A DNA stretch of 41,705 nt, taken from the NCBI GenBank assembly GCA_040226215.1, contig JAVKFF010000145.1, positions 1-41,705 of the forward strand, read 5' to 3'. Shown one piece after another: positions 1 to 6,428 of this stretch (the stretch's first letter is position 1; each line of letters opens with the position of its first letter). The DNA comes from JAVKFF01 sp040226215 (GTDB lineage: Bacteria > Pseudomonadota > Alphaproteobacteria > DSM-16000 > Inquilinaceae). The notes beneath the pieces were generated by a model that ran no database searches, had not been told where the DNA came from, and worked only from the letters and a program-made list of their open reading frames with translations. The translations under genes and the position numbers were made by a program.

Positions 1-19
1 CGGCGGCCGGGTGCTGTAG

Positions 20-931
20 CTACCCGGTCGCCCCGGCACGGCGGGTCTGCGCGGCAAGGCGTTGTGGCCGCACCAGGGCGAGCGCGTTGCCGGTCAGCAC
101 CAGCGCCAGGCCGGCAATGGCCGAGGGTGTCCAGGTGAAGCCCTCGACAAGGCTGGAGATCGCCAGCGCGACGCAGGGGAAGAGCACGGGGATGAAGGCG
201 GCGCGCTCCGGCCCCAGCCGGCCGACGGTGGTGAGATAGCCCCAGAAGCCGATCACCGATCCGAAAAGCACCAGATAGGCGAGCGAGCCGAGATAGAGGG
301 CGGAGGCGTCGACGATCCAGCGGTCGCCGCTCGCCACGGCGATGAGGACGCAGGTGAGGCCGCCATAGACCATGCCGAAGCCGTTGGTCTGCATGATCGG
401 CAGGCCGGCGCGCTGGTTGCGGCTGCCGAGCACCGTGCCGAGCGCGGCGAGAAGCGCCGCCACGACGGTGAGGCCCAGCCCCAGCAGCGTGGTGCCGGCG
501 ACACCGTCGGCCGCCAGTTCAGGCTGGAAGATGACGGCGAGGCCGGCGATGCCGAGGCCGCCGCCCAGCAGGACCCGAGGCTCGATCGGGCGCCGGAAGG
601 CGATGGCGCTGAAGACGAAGGAGAAGATCACCACGCTGGAAAAGCCGACGGCTACGAGCCCGCTGGTCAGCCAGTGGCTGGCCCAGTAGAGCGGGATGTA
701 GTTGAGGCAGAAGAGGCAGAGGCCCTGCAGCGCGATCCAGCCGTGCTGGCGCCAGCAATAGCCGTGCGGGCGACGCCGCAACACGCACCAGGCGAGCAGC
801 ACCGCGCCGGCCAGCAGGAAACGGTAGGCGACCGAGACCTGCGGCGCCACCGGCCCGGCCTGGCCCTCGATGGCGATCCAGGTGCTGCCCCAGATCAGCA
901 CGGTAATCAGGAAAAGGGCGAAACCGGCCAT
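20..931 (-). CDS. EamA/DMT-superfamily transporter
   Basis: Predicted inner-membrane exporter of the drug/metabolite (EamA) superfamily, 303 residues, which is normal for two five-helix EamA repeats. The protein is a near-continuous run of hydrophobic segments. It opens with an N-terminal helix containing the family-typical GSTWIAIEGQ stretch (residues about 15-24), and the second EamA half begins near residue 145. The ATG at 931 has GAGGAG about 9 nt upstream. Substrate cannot be read from sequence; relatives export amino acids or small metabolites. The gene is divergent from a GcvA-like LysR regulator whose start lies 133 bp away, so that regulator probably controls it. Family assignment is firm; substrate is unknown. 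Confidence 0.88.
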   Translation of the reverse strand: MAGFALFLITVLIWGSTWIAIEGQAGPVAPQVSVAYRFLLAGAVLLAWCVLRRRPHGYCWRQHGWIALQGLCLFCLNYIPLYWASHWLTSGLVAVGFSSVVIFSFVFSAIAFRRPIEPRVLLGGGLGIAGLAVIFQPELAADGVAGTTLLGLGLTVVAALLAALGTVLGSRNQRAGLPIMQTNGFGMVYGGLTCVLIAVASGDRWIVDASALYLGSLAYLVLFGSVIGFWGYLTTVGRLGPERAAFIPVLFPCVALAISSLVEGFTWTPSAIAGLALVLTGNALALVRPQRLAAQTRRAGATG

Positions 932-983
932 GACTGCAGCTCCTCGCGATTCTCCGGCACGGTCGCATGACAGCGCGCCGTGG

Positions 984-1052
984 ATTAGCTACACTTCTGC
1001 CAGCATGCCGAACAAACCAGTAATACTAGGATGATAAGAGAGCTCAGCTAAT
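984..1052. promoter_or_regulatory. Divergent LysR/EamA control region with inverted CTAAT half-sites
   Basis: ATTAGCT at 984-990 and AGCTAAT at 1046-1052 form a perfect 7-bp inverted repeat 55 bp apart, in the short region between the divergent EamA and LysR genes. Each arm contains CTAAT, the core reported for E. coli GcvA sites, and the adjacent LysR protein is of the GcvA subgroup. On the minus strand the 984-990 arm falls where a -10 for the EamA gene could lie (TTGTTC, 18 nt, TAGCTA). Sequence symmetry is observed; regulator binding is inferred. Confidence 0.45.
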
Positions 1053-1064
1053 GGGTCAGTGGGT

Positions 1065-1994
1065 ATGAAACAGCTTCCACCCCTGAAGGCCTTGCCCGCC
1101 TTCGAGGCCTCCGCGCGCCTGCTCAGCTTCACCCGCGCGGCCGCGGAACTGCATGTCACCCAGGGCGCGGTCAGCCAGCAGATCAGGCAGCTGGAGGACT
1201 GGCTGGGCGTGCGCCTGTTCCAGCGCCTCACCCGCGAGCTGCGGCTGACCGAGGCGGGCCGGCGCTATGCCCTGGAGGTGCGCGACGCGCTGCGACTGCT
1301 GGAGGAGGCGACGGCCGCGCTGCGGGCGAAGACGGAGCGCGACACGATCACGCTGTCATGCATGCCGAGCTTCGCGCACAAATGGTTGGGGCCGCGCCTC
1401 GGCCGCTTCATCGCCGGCAATCCGGACCTGGCGCTCAACATCCATTCGAGCTTCGAGACGGTGGAACTGGGCACCGGAGCCTTCGACTGCGCCATCCGGC
1501 ATGGTGCGGGCGGCTATCGCGGATACTACTCGGAAATCCTGCTGACCGAGGAGCTGACCCCGCTGTGCTCGCCCGGGATCGCCGAACGCCTGCGGGAGCC
1601 GGCGGACCTGACGGGCGAGACCCTGATCCGGGACTACGGCACCGAGTGGTCGGACTGGCTGGAGGCGGCGGGCCTCGCCGGCCGGGGCTTCCGCTGGGGC
1701 ACGGAGTTCATGGACTCCTCCATGGCCATCCAGGCGGCGATCGACGGCCACGGCGTCATTCTCGGCCATACCGTGCTGGCCTGGGACGACATTCGCAACG
1801 GCCTGCTGGTGAAACCGTTCGCACTCGCCGTGCCCTACGATTTCGCTCACTGGTTCGTCTGCCCGGAGGGCGAGGAGCGGCGCGGCGCGGTCAAGCGCCT
1901 GCGCGACTGGCTGGTGGCGGAGGCCGCCACCTTCCCGCGGCCGGAGGTGCGGCTCGGCCGCCGGCCCTCGCCACCGCGCCGGCCGTTCGGCTGA
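1065..1994 (+). CDS. LysR-family transcriptional regulator, GcvA-like
   Basis: DNA-binding regulator of 309 residues. The N-terminal winged helix-turn-helix carries the GcvA-type signature (LPPLKALPAFEASAR, then SFTRAAAELHVTQGAVSQQI at about residues 22-41), followed by a linker helix and a periplasmic-binding-protein-like effector domain. A GTG two codons upstream (1059) is possible, but the ATG at 1065 gives the usual N terminus; neither has a strong Shine-Dalgarno. The C-terminal 20 residues are Arg/Pro-rich and probably disordered. It diverges from an EamA exporter, an arrangement in which LysR proteins usually activate the neighbour and repress themselves. Effector unknown. Confidence 0.9.
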   Translation: MKQLPPLKALPAFEASARLLSFTRAAAELHVTQGAVSQQIRQLEDWLGVRLFQRLTRELRLTEAGRRYALEVRDALRLLEEATAALRAKTERDTITLSCMPSFAHKWLGPRLGRFIAGNPDLALNIHSSFETVELGTGAFDCAIRHGAGGYRGYYSEILLTEELTPLCSPGIAERLREPADLTGETLIRDYGTEWSDWLEAAGLAGRGFRWGTEFMDSSMAIQAAIDGHGVILGHTVLAWDDIRNGLLVKPFALAVPYDFAHWFVCPEGEERRGAVKRLRDWLVAEAATFPRPEVRLGRRPSPPRRPFG

Positions 1995-2036
1995 GCGCCA
2001 CGCCACCCGGTCTCCGTCGCAATGCGATGGCGCGCT

Positions 2037-2786
2037 TCAGCCGGGCAGGGTGGTGATGATCGCTCCCCGATCGGTGGCGACAAGCGTGTGCTCGTACTGC
2101 ACGACTGGGGCCCGGGGCTCGCTGTAGAGCGTCCAGCCGTCATCCCCCGCGATCGCCCAGTCCCCGCCCAGGGACAGGAAGGGCTCCACGGTCAGCACCA
2201 GCCCCCGGTCGATGCGGCGCCTGTCGCCGCGGCTGGGCCAGGTGGCGATCTCTTCGGGATATTCGTGCAGGGACCGGCCGACCCCGTGGCTGGCGAGATT
2301 GCGGATCAGCGTGTAGCCGCGCGCTGCAGCAAAGCGCCCGATGGCCTTGCCGATGCCCGCCAGGGGCCGGCCGCTGGCAACCTGCGCGATCCCGATGCGA
2401 AGGGCGCGCTCGCCGTCGCGGCACAGGCGGTCCTGCGCCGGCTGCGCGGGCGGGACGCGAAAGCTCGCACCGGTATCGGCGAAATAGCCATCCTTGGAGG
2501 CGGAAACGTCGATATTGACCAGGTCGCCCGGCGCGATCTTCCGGTCGCCCGGGATGCCGTGGGCGATCGCCTCGTTGACGCTGATGCAGGTCGCTCCCGG
2601 GAAGTCGTACGCGGACTGCGGCGCTGACCGGGCTCCGTCCCGCTCCAGCAGTCGACGCCCGATCGCGTCGAGCTCGCGGGTTGTCATGCCCGGTTCCAGG
2701 GCGCCGGCCATGGCCCGCAAGGTGTTGGCGACGATCCGACCGATCGCCATCAGGCCGTCCAGCTCGTCCTGCCGTGTGATCGTCAT
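2037..2786 (-). CDS. map: Type I methionine aminopeptidase
   Basis: Removes the initiator methionine from nascent proteins in the cytosol using two metal ions. The 249-residue product has the pita-bread fold landmarks: AIAHGIPGDR with the substrate-contacting His, metal-ligand Asp in VNIDVSA and in FADTGASF, His in ASHGVGRSLHE, and Glu in LTVEPFL and in VQYEHTLV. The ATG at 2786 is chosen over an upstream in-frame start at 2840 because AGAGG lies 7 nt before it and the upstream codons overlap a terminator. The upstream iron-binding-protein gene ends in that terminator, so map probably has its own promoter. Not next to rpsB or secY as some map genes are, so it could be one of two copies in the genome. 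Confidence 0.9.
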   Translation of the reverse strand: MTITRQDELDGLMAIGRIVANTLRAMAGALEPGMTTRELDAIGRRLLERDGARSAPQSAYDFPGATCISVNEAIAHGIPGDRKIAPGDLVNIDVSASKDGYFADTGASFRVPPAQPAQDRLCRDGERALRIGIAQVASGRPLAGIGKAIGRFAAARGYTLIRNLASHGVGRSLHEYPEEIATWPSRGDRRRIDRGLVLTVEPFLSLGGDWAIAGDDGWTLYSEPRAPVVQYEHTLVATDRGAIITTLPG

Positions 2787-2846
2787 GCCATTGCCTCTGC
2801 CGCGCCCGCCCCGGGTCTCTTTATCGAGGTGCGAGGGCAAAGAAAA

Positions 2847-2874
2847 GACCGCCCGCCCCGGAGGGCGAGCGGTC
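2847..2874 (-). terminator. Rho-independent terminator behind the ferric-binding-protein gene
   Basis: On the minus strand a GC-rich hairpin (outer stem GACCGC/GCGGTC, one C/A mismatch, inner stem CGCCC/GGGCG, 4-nt loop) is followed directly by TTTTCTTTG (2846-2838). This is a classical intrinsic terminator. It lies 138 bp beyond the stop of the gene ending at 3012 and about 60 bp before the map start, so it separates the two units. Confidence 0.75.
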
Positions 2875-2882
2875 GGAAGGGT

Positions 2883-2933
2883 GGGGTGACCGGCGGGTTG
2901 GGTGCTTCAGTCCCGCCTGGGTGTGGTCACCCC
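2883..2933 (-). repeat. Long stem-loop in the 3' UTR of the iron gene
   Basis: GGGGTGACC (2883-2891) pairs perfectly with GGTCACCCC (2925-2933), and stacked inside it GGCGGG (2892-2897) pairs with CCCGCC (2912-2917), leaving a 14-nt loop and a 7-nt bulge on one side. It sits 8 nt upstream, on the minus strand, of the intrinsic terminator at 2847-2874. It may protect the mRNA 3' end or form the body of a 3'-UTR-derived small RNA. Confidence 0.6.
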
Positions 2934-3011
2934 GTCATCCGGCAAATCGGGTGTGCGGGCGGATGGGAGAGAGGGCATGCCACCACGCTTCACCGGATGA
3001 TCTCGTCATGA

Positions 3012-4025
3012 CTACTGCCAGCCGACGCGGTCGAAGATCATCACCGCCTCGGGGTTGTTCTCGCCGAGCACGCTGGCGTTCAGCTCGTCCTCGGTGAACG
3101 CGCCGAAGCCGGTGATCGGGCCGGAGACCGGCACGCCGTCGACGGCCGGGTACTCGTTGTTGCCGAGCGCGAACAGGGCTTGCGCCTCGTCGGAGGCCAG
3201 GAACTCGAGGAAGGCGATCGCTTCCTCCCGGTTGGGCGCGTTGGCCGCGACGCCGGCGCCGGAGATGTTGACGTGGGTGCCGCGGTCCTCCTGGTTGGGG
3301 AAAATGACCCCCACGGCTTCGCCGACCGCACGATCGGCCTCGTCGTCCGAGGCGAGCAGCCGGCCAATATAGTAGGTGTTCACCACGCCGATCGAGCACT
3401 GGCCGGCCGCCACCGCATTGATCTGGTCGGTGTCGCCGCCCTCGGGATCGCGGGCCATGTTGGCGACCACGCCGGCGGCCCAGTCCTCGGCCGCCTCGGC
3501 GCCGTGCGCCTCGATGATCGAGGCCAGCAGCGACTGGTTGTAGATGTTGGAGGACGAGCGGATGCAGATCTCACCCTCGAAGGCCGGATCGGCGAGATCC
3601 TCGTAGGTCTCCAGCCCTGCCGGACGGCCCATCTCCTCGTTGTAGATAATGACCCGGGCGCGCTTGGAGAAGCCGAACCAGAGGCCCTCGGGATGGCGCA
3701 GATGCTCAGGGATGCGCTCGTTCAGCACGGCGGAGTCGATGGGCTGGAACATGCCCGCCTCCTCGGCGCGCCAGAGCCGGCCGGCATCGACGGTGACCAG
3801 CACGTCGGCGGGGCTGTTGGCACCCTCGGCCTCGATGCGCTGGATCAGCTCGTCCGCGCCGGCCTCGATCAGGTTGACCTCGATGCCCGTGGCCTCGGTA
3901 AAGGCGGCGAAGATCTCATCGTCGGTGTCGTAGTGGCGGGCGGAATAGACATTGACCTCCTGCGCCGCGGCGGCGGTGGCGAGCGCGAGGATAGACGTTC
4001 CGACGACAGTTCCGATAAAGCGCAT
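3012..4025 (-). CDS. Fe(3+) ABC transporter periplasmic binding protein (FutA/FbpA type)
   Basis: Periplasmic ferric-iron binding protein, 337 residues. A short signal peptide ends near AAAAQ-EVNVYS (about residue 22). The start of the mature protein (VYSARHYDTDDE) and the paired tyrosines in NTYYIGR match iron ligands of FutA/FbpA-type cluster D binding proteins. No permease or ATPase gene lies beside it (map on one side, xerD on the other), so it must work with a transporter encoded elsewhere. Two Fur-like boxes flank a promoter about 130-190 bp upstream, consistent with induction under iron limitation. A 7-bp hairpin (4089-4105, GGCCGCC-CTT-GGCGGCC) lies in its leader. Family assignment is strong; iron as ligand is supported by both tyrosines and boxes. 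Confidence 0.9.
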   Translation of the reverse strand: MRFIGTVVGTSILALATAAAAQEVNVYSARHYDTDDEIFAAFTEATGIEVNLIEAGADELIQRIEAEGANSPADVLVTVDAGRLWRAEEAGMFQPIDSAVLNERIPEHLRHPEGLWFGFSKRARVIIYNEEMGRPAGLETYEDLADPAFEGEICIRSSSNIYNQSLLASIIEAHGAEAAEDWAAGVVANMARDPEGGDTDQINAVAAGQCSIGVVNTYYIGRLLASDDEADRAVGEAVGVIFPNQEDRGTHVNISGAGVAANAPNREEAIAFLEFLASDEAQALFALGNNEYPAVDGVPVSGPITGFGAFTEDELNASVLGENNPEAVMIFDRVGWQ

Positions 4026-4131
4026 TGGGCTCTCTCCAACCTCTCTTGTGGTGGTGGCGCACCCGGACAGGTGCGCGATCGCGATGCCGGCCGCCCTTGG
4101 CGGCCAATCCGGTTACCGATCGGTCTGACTG

Positions 4132-4151
4132 TTTGCGAACCGTTCTCAATA
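4132..4151 (-). promoter_or_regulatory. Fur-like box, promoter-proximal
   Basis: TGCGAAC-C-GTTCTCA (4134-4148) is a 7-1-7 inverted repeat with one mismatch, the architecture of a Fur box. It lies just downstream of the inferred start point of the ferric-binding-protein promoter, where bound Fur would block transcription. The regulator could also be another Fur-family member. Confidence 0.55.
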
Positions 4152-4161
4152 ACTGGGCGGG

Positions 4162-4189
4162 AGATTAGCGGCTCTTCGGCGCAATGCAA
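4162..4189 (-). promoter_or_regulatory. Candidate sigma-70 promoter of the ferric-binding-protein gene
   Basis: Reading the minus strand, TTGCAT (4189-4184) and TAATCT (4167-4162) are separated by 16 nt. The transcript would start near 4155, giving a leader of about 130 nt. Each hexamer matches consensus at four or so positions; placement between two Fur-like boxes adds support. Confidence 0.45.
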
Positions 4190-4194
4190 GATGA

Positions 4195-4214
4195 AAATGA
4201 GAACCGGTCGCAAA
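4195..4214 (-). promoter_or_regulatory. Fur-like box, upstream copy in opposite orientation
   Basis: TGAGAAC-C-GGTCGCA (4198-4212) is the reverse-oriented relative of the box at 4132-4151; aligned on the same strand the two share 16-17 of 20 positions (TTTGCGA, then TTCTCA). Its centre lies 64 bp from the other, close to six helical turns, placing both on one DNA face just outside the -35 and the start point. Confidence 0.5.
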
Positions 4215-4248
4215 CTTTTTCTGTGAGGCGGCGCCGATCGCCGGAATG

Positions 4249-4323
4249 GAGCGGCCCATCATCGAGCGGCGTGTCATTTAGCCGCCAGTCGTTAAGCGGC
4301 CAGGCATGAAGCGGCCGGACGCC
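4249..4323. repeat. Five degenerate 15-bp tandem repeats
   Basis: Five consecutive 15-bp units begin at 4249, 4264, 4279, 4294 and 4309. Each has an AGCGGC or AGCCGC core at the same phase, often followed by a TCAT/GTC-like tail (for example GAGCGGCCCATCATC, then GAGCGGCGTGTCATT). Adjacent units match at about 11 of 15 positions. No gene covers them. Together with the boxes and promoter they account for the 373-bp gap between the iron gene and xerD (4026-4398). Confidence 0.5.
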
Positions 4324-4398
4324 TCCAAGCGTCTCCAGCCGCGCGCTGGTCGCTTCGGCAGCGCTCGGCCGCGCGCCGGCCGGCCGTCGGGCGAGGCC

Positions 4399-5385
4399 TC
4401 AGCGGTTCTTGGTGGACAGCGGGTGCGCCTGCTCGACGATCTCGTGCAGCCGCTCGCCCACCACATGGGTGTAGCTCTGCGTGGTGGCGATGTCGGCATG
4501 ACCCAGCATCTTCTGCACCGCCCGCAGATCCGCGCCGTTTTCCAGCAGGTGGGTGGCGAAGGCGTGGCGCAGCACGTGCGGACTGACCTTGCCGGGGTCG
4601 ATGCCGGCGTCGACGGCGAGCTGCTTGAGCAACTGGGCGAAGCGCTGGCGCGTCAGGTGGCCGGTCGAGGCGTAGCGCGAGGGGAAGAGGAAGGGCGCCT
4701 GCTGGCGTTCCCGACCCTTTACCAGGAAGTAGTCGCGCACCTTCACATAGGCCGCCAGCGCGGCCTGGGCCGGCTCCGACAGCGGTACCATGCGCTCCTT
4801 GCCGCCCTTGCCGCGGACGCGGATCAGATCGCCGCCGCCGTCGAGGGCGGTAAGCGGCAGGCCGACCAGTTCGGAGACCCGGAGGCCGGTGGCGTAGAGC
4901 ACTTCCATCAGGGCGACGAGCCGCACGCCTTCGGGCCTTCTTTCCGGGTCGGCGGCGTAGCTTTCGGCCGCCTCGATCAGCGCGGCGACGTCGGCGGTGT
5001 CGAGGGTCTTGGGCAGCACACGGCCCAGCCTGGGACCGTCGATGGTCGCCGTCGGGTCGTCCGCCCGCAATCCCTCGGAGACCAGGAAACGGTAGAACTG
5101 GCGGATCGCCGACAGCCGGCGGGCAACGGTGCGCGTCGAGGCACGGTCGCGGCGGCCAAGCGCCGCGAGATAGTCGCGCAGTTCCTCGGTCGCGGCCGTC
5201 TCCACGGCGATGTTCCGGGCGGTGAGAAAATCCCAGAGATCGGTCAGATCGCGCTCATAGGCGGCACGGGTGTTGGCCGCCGCGCCGCGCTCGGCGACCA
5301 GCATGTCGAGGAAGGACCCGATGATTCCCGGCAGGACGCGCCTGGCCTTCGGTGGCCGGCCACGCCGGGCGGACAGACTCGTCAC
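4399..5385 (-). CDS. xerD: XerC/XerD-type tyrosine recombinase (probably XerD)
   Basis: Site-specific recombinase that resolves chromosome dimers at dif with its Xer partner and FtsK. The 328 residues comprise an N-terminal SAM-like core-binding domain (about 24-110) and a catalytic domain with TGLRVSELVGL (first Arg), the beta-hairpin Lys in RGKGGKER, HVLRHAFATHLL (His, Arg), LGHADIATTQ (His) and the nucleophile Tyr in SYTHV. The start is GTG. About 22 residues precede the usual XerD N terminus and contain RGRPPK (residues 8-13), resembling an AT-hook. An upstream small membrane-protein gene on the same strand ends 41 bp before it. XerD rather than XerC is inferred from context with aroK; both share this fold. 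Confidence 0.9.
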   Translation of the reverse strand: MTSLSARRGRPPKARRVLPGIIGSFLDMLVAERGAAANTRAAYERDLTDLWDFLTARNIAVETAATEELRDYLAALGRRDRASTRTVARRLSAIRQFYRFLVSEGLRADDPTATIDGPRLGRVLPKTLDTADVAALIEAAESYAADPERRPEGVRLVALMEVLYATGLRVSELVGLPLTALDGGGDLIRVRGKGGKERMVPLSEPAQAALAAYVKVRDYFLVKGRERQQAPFLFPSRYASTGHLTRQRFAQLLKQLAVDAGIDPGKVSPHVLRHAFATHLLENGADLRAVQKMLGHADIATTQSYTHVVGERLHEIVEQAHPLSTKNR

Positions 5386-5426
5386 GCTTAAGGACTCCAG
5401 TTCACATGTGACGTGGGCGATATGGG

Positions 5427-5759
5427 CTATTGCCGGAGGTTGTCGAGCGGAATCTCGCGTTCGACGGTCTCCGGGGCCGGGCCGTAATCGGCGAAGCCGA
5501 GATAGAGAACGAGGCCGACGGCGCCGATCAGGATCAACAGAAAAAGGAACTGCAGCAAGCGCCGCCCGAAGCCGGAGGATTGCCGGTCAGCGAAGACGGA
5601 ACGACTGCGATAGCGGCGGGCCAAGGCGGGACTCGACAACAAGGTGGCGGCGGGGCGAATCAGGCTGGAAGGGGGCGAATCCGACGGCGACGGCCGCGTT
5701 TCCGTTACCCTGTCGCTTGTGCTAAGCGGATGGTATGGCGAGTTTATGACGCGCGGCAC
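5427..5759 (-). CDS. Small single-pass membrane protein, function unknown
   Basis: Open frame of up to 110 residues with one strong membrane segment (LLQFLFLLILIGAVGLVLYL, about residues 69-88) followed by a short acidic tail (ETVEREIPLDN). The residues before the helix are basic (GFGRR), suggesting an N-in, C-out topology with the tail in the periplasm. The GTG at 5759 is the longest start; the Ser/Pro-rich first 45 residues look poorly conserved, so a TTG start further in is equally possible. It lies between divergent aroK and downstream xerD, probably co-transcribed with xerD. I do not recognise a named family. Confidence 0.55.
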   Translation of the reverse strand: MPRVINSPYHPLSTSDRVTETRPSPSDSPPSSLIRPAATLLSSPALARRYRSRSVFADRQSSGFGRRLLQFLFLLILIGAVGLVLYLGFADYGPAPETVEREIPLDNLRQ

Positions 5760-5827
5760 GCGGGGATGTCCACCGGCAATCCGGTCTTCCGGCGCGCCGA
5801 TGTCGGGTGCAGCGGGGCGGTTGAGAG

Positions 5828-6397
5828 TTGGACGAGGGAACCACGACAGCGCCAGCGGCGACCGGTCTGCCGGACCGGACCATCGTGCTGGTCGGTCTCA
5901 TGGGGGCCGGCAAGACCGCGATCGGCCGCCGGCTGGCGCAGCGCATCGACCGGACCTTCACCGATGCCGACCGCGAGATCGAGGAAGCGGCGGGCTGCTC
6001 GATCGAGGACATCTTCCAGCGCTATGGCGAGCCGGCGTTCCGCGATGTCGAGCGCCGCGTGATCGCGCGGCTGATGGCCGAGCCGCCCCTGGTGCTGGCC
6101 ACCGGCGGCGGCGCCTTCATGAACGCGGAGACCCGGGCGCTGATCAAGGCGCGGGGGCTTTCGGTCTGGCTGCGCGCCGATCTCGACCTGCTGGTCGAGC
6201 GTACCGGCCGGCGCAGCAACCGGCCGCTGCTGAAGGGCGGCCAGCCCCGCGAGATCCTGGCGCGCCTGATCGACGAACGCTACCCGGTCTATGCCGAAGC
6301 TGACCTGACGGTGGACAGCCGCGACGGACCACCGGAGGAGACCGTCGACCGCGTGCTGGCGGCACTGTATGGGCATCATGCGCCGCATGATGGATGA
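5828..6397 (+). CDS. aroK: Shikimate kinase
   Basis: Phosphorylates shikimate to shikimate 3-phosphate with ATP (chorismate pathway, cytosol). The 189-residue protein shows the P-loop GLMGAGKT (23-30), the substrate-binding Asp in TDADREIEE, RYGEPAFRDVERR, ATGGGAF (Walker-B-like glycines) and the lid arginines in RTGRRSNRPLL. The start appears to be TTG at 5828; no ATG in frame gives a complete P-loop strand. It is followed 31 bp later by aroB, the classic aroK-aroB operon, with aroB, a CNNM protein and a DUF2889 gene downstream. Confidence 0.95.
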   Translation: MDEGTTTAPAATGLPDRTIVLVGLMGAGKTAIGRRLAQRIDRTFTDADREIEEAAGCSIEDIFQRYGEPAFRDVERRVIARLMAEPPLVLATGGGAFMNAETRALIKARGLSVWLRADLDLLVERTGRRSNRPLLKGGQPREILARLIDERYPVYAEADLTVDSRDGPPEETVDRVLAALYGHHAPHDG

Positions 6398-6428
6398 CGC
6401 ACGTGCTGCGGTGCGGTAGAAACGGGCG

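Noticed and set aside
62..970. 302-codon plus-strand frame over the EamA gene
   Set aside because: Composition is Gln/Gly/Glu/Asp/Ala-rich without structure; the minus-strand frame is a clear membrane transporter.
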